A DNA stretch of 64,000 bases from the NCBI GenBank assembly GCA_030490835.1, contig CM059975.1:9057579-9121578 (forward strand), in the 5' to 3' direction. This document shows, one piece after another, positions 1 to 12,200 of this stretch. Both the position numbers and the translations under genes were made by a program. Each line of letters opens with the position of its first letter. The stretch's first letter is position 1. The notes beneath the pieces were generated by a model, which made no database searches, had not been told where the DNA came from, and saw only the letters and a program-made list of their open reading frames with translations. This DNA is from Annona cherimola. Its lineage: Eukaryota > Streptophyta > Magnoliopsida > Magnoliales > Annonaceae.

Positions 1-70
1 TTTTAAATACAGGGGTATTTAAGTCATTTTAAATATTCTTAAAATGACTTAAATACCCCTGTATTTAAAA
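1..70. repeat. Perfect inverted repeat at window start
   Basis: Two 30-base arms (1-30 and 41-70) are exact reverse complements around a 10-base loop. The arm contains the run ATACAGGGGTATTTAAGTCA. This would fold as a stable hairpin. The window cuts off whatever lies to the left, so it may be an intact small foldback element or the inner end of a larger one. Confidence 0.85.
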
Positions 71-3000
71 ATCCAAAATAAATATATATACATATCCAAA
101 AATGGTAAAATTTAGTTTATAGATTAAATATAACTAGATTAACATGTTTATAAAATTATTTTTCAAAAAAAATAAATAAAAAAATATTTTTTGACCGGTC
201 GGAAATCACCGGATTTCCGACCGGTCGTAGAAGATCAAGTCTCGAATATGAATCAGTTCTGATTTGGGTCGTATTGCTTTGAATTTTGGGTGGGTTGTTG
301 GGTGCCATTGAAGTTAAAGAAACAAAGGTAGGTGAGTTCAATGGTGGATTGAATTTATTTGGTTTTATCAAGGGGAGCTTGCGAAACATGCTGGCAATAA
401 AGGCTGATTGGTCATTTTCGTGGCTAGGGCCACGTTTGGATGTCCCCAGAACAGCAAACAGGAACTATAAATTCGACCGTTCCAGACGTTTGGATGGCAC
501 AGATTTTCAGAGGCAAACTACGTGAGATCTTAAAAATTTCCGGCTTCTCCGCAAACAAATAAGCAGCGGGAGTGAGACGTATCGATATTAGAGAAGCACA
601 CTAGACGGCGTTGAATGGTTGTCCGCTTGCACCGGAACAAGTTCCAAACACAGCATCTCAAAAGCCCAACTTAAATTGCGATCCCTCGTCAAATGCCCAT
701 TTAAATAATTTCTCAGAATTTTTAACTGTCCAATTTACATATATATGTAGTATCCATATACTAAGTATATGGCTTTGATGGCTGTTGTAGACCCACCTGC
801 ATAGGAGGGGAGCGGACCTGAATAGTTTGCCTGTTAAGGAGTAGGATGGGGATGAAAGATGGAAAAAAGGTATTACTATGTATTAAAAATAAAAAAGAAA
901 GTTGTTTTTTTTTTGTTTTAGAAAGGAAAAATAATTCTTATATTCACAAAATTTGTCTTTAATTTCTAAATGTACTTATAATATTTCGAAAACTCATTTT
1001 ATATTTATAACATTTCATCTTGAATTTTTATTATTATAAATTAGAGACAAATATTGTGCGTTTTTTCTTTTTTTACATATGATATCTATACTTCATAAAA
1101 AAAAACACGCGGGTTATGAGCATAGATGATAATGCCATCTATGTTTTTGGGCATGAGCCTTACAAAAAAAGGTCACGTGAAGTTGTTCACATCAACAGCA
1201 AACACTCCGGCCACTGATTTGCCCCCAAATGGGGCCATTGGACTCTTCGAAAAATTAAAGCTAGCTGTCCTAAAATCAGAAGCCAACACCGGATCATTAC
1301 CCCACATGTGGCGCAATATCCCATGCCTGCTTCGTCCAGTGTCCACCCTAGCAGGCTAGTGACTAATACCATTCTGCTAAGATCACAGCTCAAATATTTT
1401 GGTTAATATGTGTAACCATAGTCCCAACTTGATTGGTAGATAGTCCACTTTGGTTCTATAAAACTCAGCACAATTTTATCTTTTTCGAAACTAATTTACT
1501 GCTTGCACGTTCATCACTATGGATTTTTATTCCTTTCCTTTTATTTGTATTTTTAACATTGCCCATCATTTTCTTTTAATTTTATTGGCATCATTTTTCT
1601 TAATTCCACCGTGCCTTCGAGCGTATCACGGACTGGCTATCTGCATATGTCCGAGCATGAACCATTTAAAACAAGATCTGATGCAGAAACAGAGTACAGC
1701 TCGAGTTCCATGTAAATCAGATCAACTGTCCAGGTAGCTATAGGGATGAAAGGCTAGGTGTATTTATTTAGAAGCCAAATCAAAGAGATTGAAATCCGGT
1801 TGTCACTAAGGAAAATAGGGGTGTTGGCCATAGATGGATTTGATCTTGTATTTATATATGGTTGTGGTTGGGTGAAGGACAGGCGGTTAACCTGTGATCA
1901 GCTGCATCCCTGGGAGCTAGGCCTTTTCCTCTGCTCTCCTTGGCCTTTCTGTTTTTGTATTTTTCCCGGAGCAGACATCTGCCCCCGGCTTTCCATGCCT
2001 GCCATCAGATCATGTTTTTGTCTGGCTACGACGATTGCATTCAGAAATTTCCAAAACCGAATTTCACTTAATAATTCTAGTGCGTTTGTAATTTACTGAT
2101 CATGTTGTGCCTTCGAACTCGTTGCTACTACCACAATTGCTGACTCTAGATTGCATTGGGGCCAACCAGTGGTGCGACTTCTTTTTATTTTTATTTTTTA
2201 AAAGGAAATTCATTGGCAGTTCTTTTGCATTTTTTTTATATGTCGATGTTTGGGCCATACACCTAATGAATAGGCTACCATCTGCTCAACTACCAAATTT
2301 AATGAAAATAACATGTCCGGCTGGTGATTTTGGAAATTAAGCAAGGATATGTGAAATTAAAGGACGAGGAAATTAGCCAAGGCTATGATTAGTTCGACCG
2401 ATGGCCATGCGCGGTGAATTTACTTCTAAATATTAACGAAATTTGTCTCCATTGTACACAGCAATTGGTTTATACTACAGTACCAACTGCAACAGGGCTT
2501 CCCATCTCATGCAACCTAATTTCTGTGCCCGTCAGACATGAAACACTATGTCCCCTCCATTTAATAGGCTAGCGAGGTTCATCGGCCCTGTTTGCCTTTT
2601 CTTGTTTTGGCCAACTTATAATTTTTTACCCAATATCAATTACTTCAAAGAGGAAAAAAAACTCAATTTTGTTATAAAAAAAAAAAAAAAAAAACTCCAA
2701 CTTTGTTGGTGTCTTGGTAATATCCGAAGCCCCTCATGTGGGTGGTAGGCGTTTTGAATATTGCTGGATGCAATTTCAATAAAAATCTGATTTCATATAT
2801 TAGTCCTTTTGTAACGGGGGTGTTAAAATTTTTTTAAAATTGTGGAGGTTTATAATTTCCCCCTGTAGTGAGAGAATTCAAGAAAAATTTCTCTTCATAG
2901 TGCGAGAGTATGTGGATGTATTTCATTGGAATATGCGAATATCATTATGTATATACAAAATATATATAAAAAAAAACTCGATTTTACCATTGTGGCAGTG

Positions 3001-3978
3001 CCTTGGTGGTGCACATGACTGGCACTTCTGCCACCAGCTTGTGCTCGAGTCTTGCAGGCTACGAGTATAATATACGTAATTTTTTCTTTAAAAATGAGAG
3101 TTTTACAAATTTCTCTTCTAATGTGGAGGCCTTTTGGGTCGGTTCCATAGTCTCTCCTCGCATTAAAAAACTAGTTATGAGTGCTACTTGCAAAAGAACT
3201 TTTGTGGTCAACTTAATTAGATTTAATGGTTTACCTTGACATGATGAAATTGACGTAATGATATCCTTAAATTGTGCTTTATCTTGATGATTATTGAATT
3301 GATCAACTAAATTTTGACTCCCTTAAAAAATCTTAGGTTCATGGATCACAAGGGTGCTTTTGTAGATAAAAGTTCAGAAATCGAAATGCTTTTGCAAGAT
3401 AAATGGTTATTAATAAAAATTTAAAATCATGAAAAAGAAAGTAAAAGCAAAATATCTATTAATTAATTAAGGTTTATTTAATTAAGGCTTTGTTTTGGCT
3501 TGAAGTGAAAGAGTGTCTATTAATAAAATGGGAGGTGCTGATGCCAGTAATACAAGTAACATAGGTGCGATACAAAGCGAAGAAAGAAAATATGGGTCAC
3601 TTGGTTTCAAGTCAAGGGCAGCAATTGCCAGTGGAAATCTTTTGTAGATAGATGAAAAATAGACAATCAAATTGCCTGGTGTGGGTCTTGTGCGCAGGAC
3701 AAGGACCGTGTCAAATCGTGTCTCTCCATGGGAAATAGTTCACATGAATGTCTGAGTCTGTCATTGACTCATTTCAATTTGTGCAATATCAATCCCCAAA
3801 ACCCATTCCATTGATATACTGCTTTTTGTATACACGCGCACGACGCCGGGGAATTAATTCAATTGAACAGAAATTTTCTGCAAGTTCATCCGAACATATA
3901 TTTTAATTGCCACAAAGCTTTACTTTTTCATTATTGTTGATTTTTAATTATTTATTTTCATAGAAAATATTTTTACTT
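71..3978. other. Intergenic, no gene recognised
   Basis: AT-rich sequence with scattered, less AT-rich patches around 300-700, 1150-1350 and 1780-2100. The open frames here are short, overlap on both strands and match no protein family I know. A poly-A run lies near 2679-2695. A stretch at 2995-3070 has a faint tRNA-promoter look (GTGCTCGAGTCT resembles a B box), too weak to call a SINE. Confidence 0.6.
193..226. repeat. 15-bp perfect hairpin, GC-rich
   Basis: GACCGGTCGGAAATC (193-207) and its exact reverse complement (212-226) flank a 4-base loop, ACCG. The arm itself contains the palindrome GACCGGTC. It stands out as GC-rich in an AT-rich setting. Its function is unknown; it may be a transposon terminus or a protein-binding palindrome. 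Confidence 0.85.
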
Positions 3979-4237
3979 TGGGTGTGTCGAGGAAGCCATA
4001 AAACTTTGATTTTGAAATATAAGAAAATGATATAAAATGATATGAGTAATGATTATGAATCAAGAGAATAAAGTTAATATAGATAGATTAGAAATATGAG
4101 TACTTAGTTACGTAAAAAAGATTGAAAAGTAACGTAGTTATATAAGAAGACGTGAAAAAATAATAAAAAATGTAGTAGTTGTGGAGTTTGAGAAGTTGAA
4201 GTGTGAAATGCTTTAGGTTTTAACAAACACTCCTTTT
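3979..4237. mobile_element. Degraded Tourist-like MITE copy
   Basis: Starts GGGTGTGTCGAGG and ends near CAAACACTCC. The interior resembles the better-preserved copies at 15440, 44755 and 46531 (motifs like AAATGATAT-GAGTAATGAT, GAAAAGTA-GTAGTTATAT and TGAAAAAATAAT). The ends have drifted, so no clean 3-bp target duplication is claimed. Confidence 0.6.
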
Positions 4238-5355
4238 TATTTATTTTTATATGACTTCATTCGCTACAGTCAGCAATTTTATTTTCTATTCCGTTCAACT
4301 TCGGATCAACTCTACCAATCAGGCTTGAAGGATGAGAAAAGAAAATCACTATAGTATCATAAGAGAATACTATTCATAAAATAAATGAAAACAACTCTAT
4401 TACATCACACCATTCTCAAACATTACTATGTAGTGCATGACATATGGTGCCTGTGTAGCTGTTATAGGCAATGTTTTATAAATCGAACTGTGAATTAAAA
4501 CTCTTTTTTTTATTTGGTTCAGTTGGACCGGCTCATTGGTTAGTTTAAACCGTTTTAAACTGTAATATTAATATAAAATAGGTATAAGATGCTATTTTTA
4601 TTATTTATTTTAAATTTTTGTAAATTTTAAAATTAATTATGTATAGTAGGATATTCTATAAGTATAGAATAAAACGTATGCAATTCAAGATACTTATTTC
4701 ATATATTTATGGCAAAAATTCAATATTAATATTCTTTTTAGATGAAGTAGCTAAATATCTTATTGTGTTACTGAGTAAAATTTCAGAAAACGTACATTAT
4801 GGGGACTTTTGTTTTGTTGTGGTTATGGTATAGGATAGGAAACCAAAGTTAATTACTTTTCCAATTAATAATTATATTTTTCATTTTTATTCATATATTT
4901 TAATTATTTTCCTTATCAACTATTTCCAACCTATCTATTCATTTCAACTTTGCCGGTACAATTTCATATCAATCACACAACTCCAAAAATATTCTATTTT
5001 TCACTCCTCACCCCATTCTACAAACTCCACCAAATTTAAATTACCAAACATTCTCTCGTGGAAATGAGGTGCATCAAAACAATTTACCCATACTGCTGCA
5101 ATGAATAGGTGCATTAATACTCTCACTTTTCTGGAACCGAATTGCGGTTGGATGGAATTTTACTGTCCAACCATTGGTCCAACATTTTTGAACGGTTTTT
5201 ATAAAAATTGCGAACCGCATCCCAACCGGATCAGAATTTTTGTGGTTCACGGTCGAACTACACGTCCCGTCCGGTTTTCAAAAAAATGGTTGTAGGAAAG
5301 GGCATTCACAACTCACTAACTAGCGTGGCCACTTTTGATGATAATAAGATAACGG
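4238..5355. other. Intergenic, no gene recognised
   Basis: AT-rich. Around 4500-4560 and 5135-5280 there are strings such as GGTTCAGTTGGACCGGCTC and GGTTCACGGTCGAAC. They resemble the CCGG/GGTTC-rich termini of the element at 22950-24010 and are probably diverged fragments of that type. About 4870-5040 is a faint Tourist-like MITE relic. Confidence 0.45.
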
Positions 5356-5752
5356 GGAGTGATCCAATTAGCTCGGATTAAGCAAATGTTCCACTTAGTC
5401 TACATAAAAAAATCCATTTACAACAACTTTTTTATGTTTTTTCCCCGTACACCTGTTTATCTAAGTGTACTTAACTATAAATCAAGTTTTACCATTTTTG
5501 GATATGTTTATATATTTTTTGAGATTTTTAAATATCTATATGTATATATGTATTTAAAATATCCTTATCTTTAATTTTTTTTTAAAAATTATATACATAT
5601 ATTCAAAAATGATAAAACTTAGTTTAGATATTAAAATACACTTAGAAAATCAAGTGTATGAAGAAAAATATAAAAAAAATTTGTTATAAATGAGTTTTTT
5701 GAGGTAGGCTAAACATGATATTTGCTTAGCTCAGACTAACAAGATCATTCTT
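5356..5752. mobile_element. Mutator-like MITE, long inverted repeats
   Basis: Left end GGAGTGATCC and right end AAGATCATTCTT are inverted copies. Inside them are inverted blocks containing TAAGCAAATG/CATGATATTTGCTTA and the AAGTGTA...TAAATC / TACACTT repeats. Same family as 43954-44313 and 49216-49614, which have clear 9-11 bp target duplications. No target duplication could be resolved here. Confidence 0.7.
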
Positions 5753-7774
5753 TTAAAATAAATATGAGACCTCAATGGCTTCCGGTGGTTTGTTTTTTCA
5801 TACAGAAAAAATAGGAAAAAAATTGTAAAAAGAAATTTAAAAAAGCGAGAGAATGATCTATATCATAAAAGTAAGTATTGGGAATAAAAAGAATATGAAT
5901 AAAATAATTGTATGGAAAATTGTAAAATAATAAATAAAAATATAACTGATAGGGGTCAGTCCAAATTAGACCTGACGAGTGATAGGATCAAGGCTTAGTG
6001 CTACTTTTTCGAAAAGAAGATGATTCGTTAAAGGTTACCCTTCACCAAAGCATGGATAGACTCTTTGATAGAAAGTCTTAGCAAAACAAGAAGTTTGGTT
6101 GCTAAACCCTCGCTCAAGACTAAAGAGATGTGTGTGACATAATGACGAAGCACTCAATCCTTAACCCAAAGAAGGTGAACTTACGTTTAACTATAGAATT
6201 ACGTCTTTGCAAGTTTAGGATGGCCTAGCCATCTTAAGATGACCATGAAATAAGTCAATCTCTTGATCTAACCAACCATGGGAGACATGTTGATTAAAGA
6301 AGATCTCTAAGAAATAATGACAAGTATCTTATCTGACACAAGGCACATCCTATCAATGTTGAATCTTGTAAATATCAATCGACCCTTATTGAGCAAAGAA
6401 AAGATGCTCCACTTATCTTCATCCTTGATCCATCCATCTTCTAACATTCGATACTCAACGAGAGGAGTACATCATACATAGGGTTGATAATCTAGGAAAA
6501 GCATGCCAGTATGACCTAAGATAATACACGACACAACCGTAAAAACTACTTCCATTAGTGAAACCTTCGGCTTGACGCCCCTCTGTGATTTTTTGGATTA
6601 ATCTCACTATAGATTAGGCCTTTTCCATGTAAACCTTGTAAATGTAAACTTAAACTAATCCACTCTTTGATGATCTAGACCTCCATTTTGTTCAGACTAA
6701 CATTTGTCCAAATTGAGATCTATTAATAACTAATAATTAAAAAAAAGTATGATTGTCGAGCAGCTAAATACGCTAGATAACATCAGAAGCGGCGAAGAAA
6801 GAGTGAATTTTTTATTTTTTTTCCTCTTACCCATTACCAAATGGACCCTAATTTACAAGATGAGTACGGATCAGGAGTTAGCTTTCAGACATCTTTTTAA
6901 AACCTTAATCTTAACTCATTTCGACCCACTTTCTAAAGCCTCAACAACAATCCAATTTAACCCACTTTTTCTGACCCCAACTGAGCGCCCTGTTTTGCAA
7001 CTTGGATTGTAAGTAAATGAATTAAGTAATAGACGAAAGCATGAAGCCATTGAACTAGTTATAATTATAACGGCATGCTATAGTTTATACAAATGAATAA
7101 ATATTGACCTGATTATTGAAAGGAGACGGGAAGACACGTTTTTATTTTGTTAAGTCAGGTTGGTAATTAGATTGATCTTTCACAATTCTCAAAGAATTGA
7201 TCCAAACCTGTTCACATTCCTTGGTCGAAATTGCAAGTAGCAGTGTGTGAATCCATTATGAGATTCGTGTAAATGCTATTCTTTATGTTTATGTACAAGA
7301 TTAGCCCTAAAACAATAACATAGAGACATCCACAAGCAATTTCAGTCAGTTAAGAAAATTTCAATCATTTTCACTGATAGCACTAGAAAGGTTCTGCAGA
7401 ATCAGCAGGAGCACCCAGAAAGCGAAGAGGGTACATACAAAATTCAGTTTAGTTGCAAGAATGGAATCGAGCATGCATATCAAATTTCTTAGACAGAAAA
7501 GGTATACCTGCAGTGAAAGTGATAGTTAATTTGAAGGAACGAAATGGTTACTCCTTTGCTTGTTGCTAGATATTCTAATCTTTTCTCTAATCATTATTTC
7601 TTTTACTGAGACAATTCTTTTCGTTTTTAAGCAGGAGTTGGCGAGTGTAACAACAGCATAAAGACGTTCACAAGCAACAGCACTGGGTCAAGAAAGAAGT
7701 AAAATCCATTGATTTTTCACAGACAGCACAAAAATGTTTTCAAAATCAGAAAACAAAGAGGTCTTGTAGTGCTT
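5753..7774. other. Gene-free, possible retroelement relic
   Basis: About 5950-6735 is noticeably less AT-rich and lacks inverted repeats. It reads like non-coding retroelement sequence (for example the phrase GGATTAATCTCACTATAG), but no primer-binding site, TG...CA ends or target duplication was found, so an LTR relic is only a guess. About 7020-7770 is the 3' flank of the minus-strand gene ending at 7775. Confidence 0.35.
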
Positions 7775-9238
7775 CTAAGATTGCTTCCTCAAGTGTGGTG
7801 GGGTTACACGAACAGGAACAAAATGCTGTGGACGGAAGGCATCGGTGTCTTTCAGTTGAACTAGCTTCTCACAGAGGTGAGACAGGCCATCCTTGATACC
7901 TTTGGTAGTTTCAGTTAGGGAGGTCCTGACAGCAAGAATTTGCTTGGTGATGAAATCCCCATTGGCCTCGAAGAGCTTAAGGCTCTCCTGAATGGATGGA
8001 TTTGTAGTGGTAAGACCATGCTCAATGACAGCAATCCGCCCATCAAGGGCCTCAATTTTAGACATTAACTTGCTTTCAAAGCTGGTTAGTCTCTCATCTA
8101 GGCTGCTCCTGATCAGCTGGACAAGGTCAGAAGTGAAAGCAGATGGAAAGGTTGCTTGGGTAGCAGGCTGAGCTATGGGCGGTTTGTGCTGACAGGTGGA
8201 GGGCGCTGTTTGTGTTTGGTCTGGTTGGAGTGATGACTGGCCAGGGCACAAAGGTTTTTGGGGTAGTTTATGGTGGGGGCTGTGGAGTGCATCCTCCTCC
8301 ACTCTGTTCCCTTCTGCATCTCTCTCTGCTCTGTTTCCTTCCATCTCTTCTCTGCCCTGAATTGCATCTTCCTCTGCCATTTCTTGGCCAGCCTGTCGGG
8401 ATGATGCTAGAGGTGGCTCATTCTTTAGAATCCATCCTCTCACTCCATCCTTCTTGAACCCCATCAACTTCACAGTGATCTCACCAATGAAACCATAGCG
8501 GCTGGGTTTCTTCTTTAGCTCTCCTTCAAGATCCACTTTAAAATATTCTAAAATTCTTGTTATCAACATACCATATGGAAGCGCTAAATCCTTCTCAGAC
8601 AATGTTGCCCTCATATGGTTCAATATTACCCTTGGCAAGGTTACTTTAAAACCTTTGATTGCACACCACATTACAGATGCATCATCCACAGTAATTACTC
8701 CTTTGCTCCTCATCCTTGGCAAAATACTGTCAACAACAATCTTGTGGAGTAACCTCATCGGTAAAGGCATATCTCTTGCCTGAAGGGATGTTCCAAACAC
8801 TTCATCTCCACTTAAATCTTTAAACATTATTTCTTTGGTGGTGTTTTGATATTCTTTGTCAACATTTAATGCATCCATTCCCATGATTTCCCCCAGAATT
8901 TCTTGAGTCAAATTTATCTCAACTCCTTTCACATGTGACACCATATTTTTGTCAAGGTGAGTGTAGAACTGCCTCACCAAATCGGGATAAACTACATTTT
9001 TTTCCATCAAGAACTTCTTCCATCCCAAACCACTTATCCACTCACCAATCATCAAATTTTCTTGATCAAAGAAATCAAAATTGACAGTTCTACCTTTCAA
9101 CACTTCTCTATAGATGAAAGACTCGTGATATTTCTTTAGATCAACAAATGAACGAAAATAAATGCCACCATAATCATATAAGCTCTGTCTGAACTTGCGC
9201 TTCCCTTTTTGACCACTGGGTGTTGCGCTGGTTTTAAG
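7775..9238 (-). CDS. Terminal exon: putative plant transposon protein domain
   Basis: Open for 487 codons from an acceptor (TTTACAG) at 9239 to the stop. It is in phase with the preceding exon, which ends SPKKK. From about residue 18 to 230 it resembles the family described in plants as 'putative plant transposon protein': YDYGGIYFRSFVD, then GLGWKKFL, YPDLVRQFYTHL, HVKGVEINL, LLHKIVVDSILPR and LPYGMLITRILEYFKVD. A low-complexity linker (E/R, then P/Q/H-rich) follows. The C-terminal ~120 residues are heptad-like (SSLDERLTSFESKLMSKIEAL) and probably coiled coil. No catalytic residues are recognised. The homologous pseudogene segment lies at 19.2-20.4 kb. No in-frame ATG starts this exon near its 5' end, so it depends on splicing. 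I recall the family by its motifs; a Pfam search would settle the name. Confidence 0.72.
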   Translation of the reverse strand, partial: LKTSATPSGQKGKRKFRQSLYDYGGIYFRSFVDLKKYHESFIYREVLKGRTVNFDFFDQENLMIGEWISGLGWKKFLMEKNVVYPDLVRQFYTHLDKNMVSHVKGVEINLTQEILGEIMGMDALNVDKEYQNTTKEIMFKDLSGDEVFGTSLQARDMPLPMRLLHKIVVDSILPRMRSKGVITVDDASVMWCAIKGFKVTLPRVILNHMRATLSEKDLALPYGMLITRILEYFKVDLEGELKKKPSRYGFIGEITVKLMGFKKDGVRGWILKNEPPLASSRQAGQEMAEEDAIQGREEMEGNRAERDAEGNRVEEDALHSPHHKLPQKPLCPGQSSLQPDQTQTAPSTCQHKPPIAQPATQATFPSAFTSDLVQLIRSSLDERLTSFESKLMSKIEALDGRIAVIEHGLTTTNPSIQESLKLFEANGDFITKQILAVRTSLTETTKGIKDGLSHLCEKLVQLKDTDAFRPQHFVPVRVTPPHLRKQS

Positions 9239-12200
9239 CTGTAAAAGTTGCGGATGAAAATGTCAACTGAAAGCAAAAAATAAAGAGACACAAACAAATA
9301 TTACATAACATATTTTTGTAAATGTATGCTTGAGTTTTGCAGAAATGGAAGAAATATCATCAAGTTTGTTATACCAAGATTCAGGCATATTTCATTGCAA
9401 TGAATTTGCAAATAGCACTTAAGATACTCATAATTGAAAATTTAACTGTAAATTTTGAAATTTTCAATCAGGACAAAATGCAGCAAAATGCCACATGGTT
9501 AGAGCATAGAAAATGTTTAAATCATTTGGAATTTTGGTTCTTTGTGGGCATCTTAACAAAGTGTCATACATCATATTCATAATCACCTTTTTCTTTGGAG
9601 ATTTGACATGATGTTCATCCTCACTTTCCTCAGAGTATTCTTCATCTGAATTGCCATTTGTCTTTACAGCAACAGCAGGCTAAGGTAGAAAATTGATCAG
9701 TTCTTAGAACTCATTGCACAAGAGATCATTATGGTAATAGTAAAGATTTTCAAAATGACAATAAATGAATTTAGAGAAGCCAAAAACTCCAGAGCAATTT
9801 TTTTATAATGGTTTTTACCTTATCTGGGTGTTCCTTCCAACACCCAACATCAGAGCATTCTTCAGAAGTATCATCCTCATCTTCTGCTCTGCTCATGTCC
9901 TCGACATTATTGATGTTGGGCTTCCCATGAATTTCCAGAAAGAGAGATCAGCATAAAAGGTTGAAATTGATTTTTGTAATTTTTTTTTTTTTTACAAAAA
10001 ATGACCATCTACCAGAACTTTCAACTTTTTCTTTTGTGGCCTTTCTGTAGCTTTCATCAGAACTACGATTGATGTTTTTATGCTCATTGTCATCTTTCTC
10101 AGTCTCACCCTTTTTCAACACAAATTGCTGAATCTTGGTTTAAAAACGAGTGTCAAGATCATCAAGGAAACAAACCAATCACAAGCTTGCACAGAAAAGG
10201 ACATAAAGACATTGGACCATAAAATACGACATATAAGATCGCAGGATCTTGTGCAGAACTAAGAGCATTGAAGTATGATCAAAACACAAAGTACGAGTGT
10301 TGAAGTATGATTAAAACAATAACACAAATGTAAACTAGCAATGATAATATGCTACCACATCTTGCTCAATTCAAATTCTCACATTAAACAACAATAAATA
10401 ATAGAAGTAAAATGGTAAGATGTGGCAACCCTGAAATATCCCAATACTTTAAACATCAAACATTTAAAGTGCATTTTGCAAAACCAAGTGTGGATATAAA
10501 AAGCCCAAAAAACCATGTTGTAGCACAAGTGACAAAAGTAGCACATCCTTCAAACTTTGAATAATGTAAAAATGATAGACATTTTACTGTTTCAAACCTG
10601 CTTTGAACCTAAAGAACTTCTGGCTCACAATTAGTAGCACAAAAAAAACATAATGCAAACTCATAGAAAACATGTTATCTGCATAACAGTAAATGTTGCA
10701 GAAGATTCATACATGTCAAGAAAATAACAGGAAATTTGCGCCATAAACCTTCTAACTTTGCGTATTAACATTTGAAACTCGAAGTTTGCATATTAGCATA
10801 TTAGACCTTGCGAAGTTTTAGTCTTTGCATTTTAAACGCTTACCCCTAACGGTCTTTAAAAAACACCATTAAACTCATGTGTAATGTTGAAAATACCCTT
10901 ACATTTATATGAAAAACAAGACAGACATGACCAAAAATTAACATCGTCTTCCTAAATGTCATCACCACATCAGAATCGTGAGGCTCCATTGCGCAAATGA
11001 TGTTGGTATTCTGCCAAGGTTGTCTTGCTTTTCTTATAGATATAAGTGTATTTTCGACATTACACTTGAGTTTAAAAAACACCTTAGGGGGTGAGGGTTT
11101 AAAATGCAAAGGTCAAAACTTCGCAGGGTCTAATACACTAATATGCGAACTTCGGAGTTCAAAATGCTAATATGCAAAGTTAAAGGATTTACGATGCAAA
11201 TTCCCCGAAAATAACGCATTCATTGCCATCTAAGAATTGATTGAAGCTTTCACTCATGTCATCTTCACTCTTCAGACAGATTCAGACTCAGACTCAGTTT
11301 AGTCATGTTTCTTTTCTGAGGCAGCTGATGTAACAACTTTTGGTGAAGGCATCAGAACTTTCAACCTTTTCTTCTATGGCTCTTTCTAGTTATCATCAGA
11401 GCAATGATCTGAACAGTCATCCTCAAAGACAACTTCTGAACCCTCACCCTTTTCAAGACAGGTTCCAGAATCATAATTAAAACAACGTGACTGAACTATA
11501 AGAGTAAAACATGATAACCAAGAATGTTATACTCCCCCGACAGTAAAAAAAAAAGAAGAAGAGAATTTTATGCACCCCAATCTAAGAAATGACTTCTCAT
11601 TTCTCCACAATTATGCATGATTCAAACAGTGCTTCTTGTGATTGAAGCAGAAGACTGATATCAAACAGATCTAGTGGGAAATCTATCTGGGTTTTTCTGA
11701 TAGTAGAAAAAAAAAATCCAAATCAAGGAGAGCATCTACGACTTCTTCAAAATCAAGAAGGCTTTTCGAACTATTTGAAAGCAAATTTTTTTTTTTTTTT
11801 TGCTATAATTTTTAGAATTCCTAGTATAGAAAAAAAAAAACTAATCAAATGGAGATTTTTCTCTATCAAAACCTAAAGAACTGGCACCACATAACACTCC
11901 TAACCTCATCAAAAACATGCCATTTTACTTAAGTATATGCACTGCAGAAGATTCACCCATGTCAAGAGCATATTCAATCTACCATCTAAGAAAGGATTGA
12001 CAGTTTCACTCACCTCATCTTCAGATTCAGATGAGACATCACTCGATTCATGTTTCTTATCTAAGGCAACTGAAGGAACATTTTTCAAAGAAGCCACCCA
12101 CAACTTTTTCCCTTGGGAGGCACCAGCTTTCTGCAAGTGCAATAGCACATTTTTACAAAAGGAATCAATAGTTTGCTGCAGATTACAGTGTGCTACAGCA

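Noticed and set aside
2995..3070. Possible SINE head (GTGCTCGAGTCT)
   Set aside because: No matching A box at the right spacing, no tail and no target duplication.
5950..6735. Solo LTR
   Set aside because: No TG...CA ends, target duplication or primer-binding site could be located.
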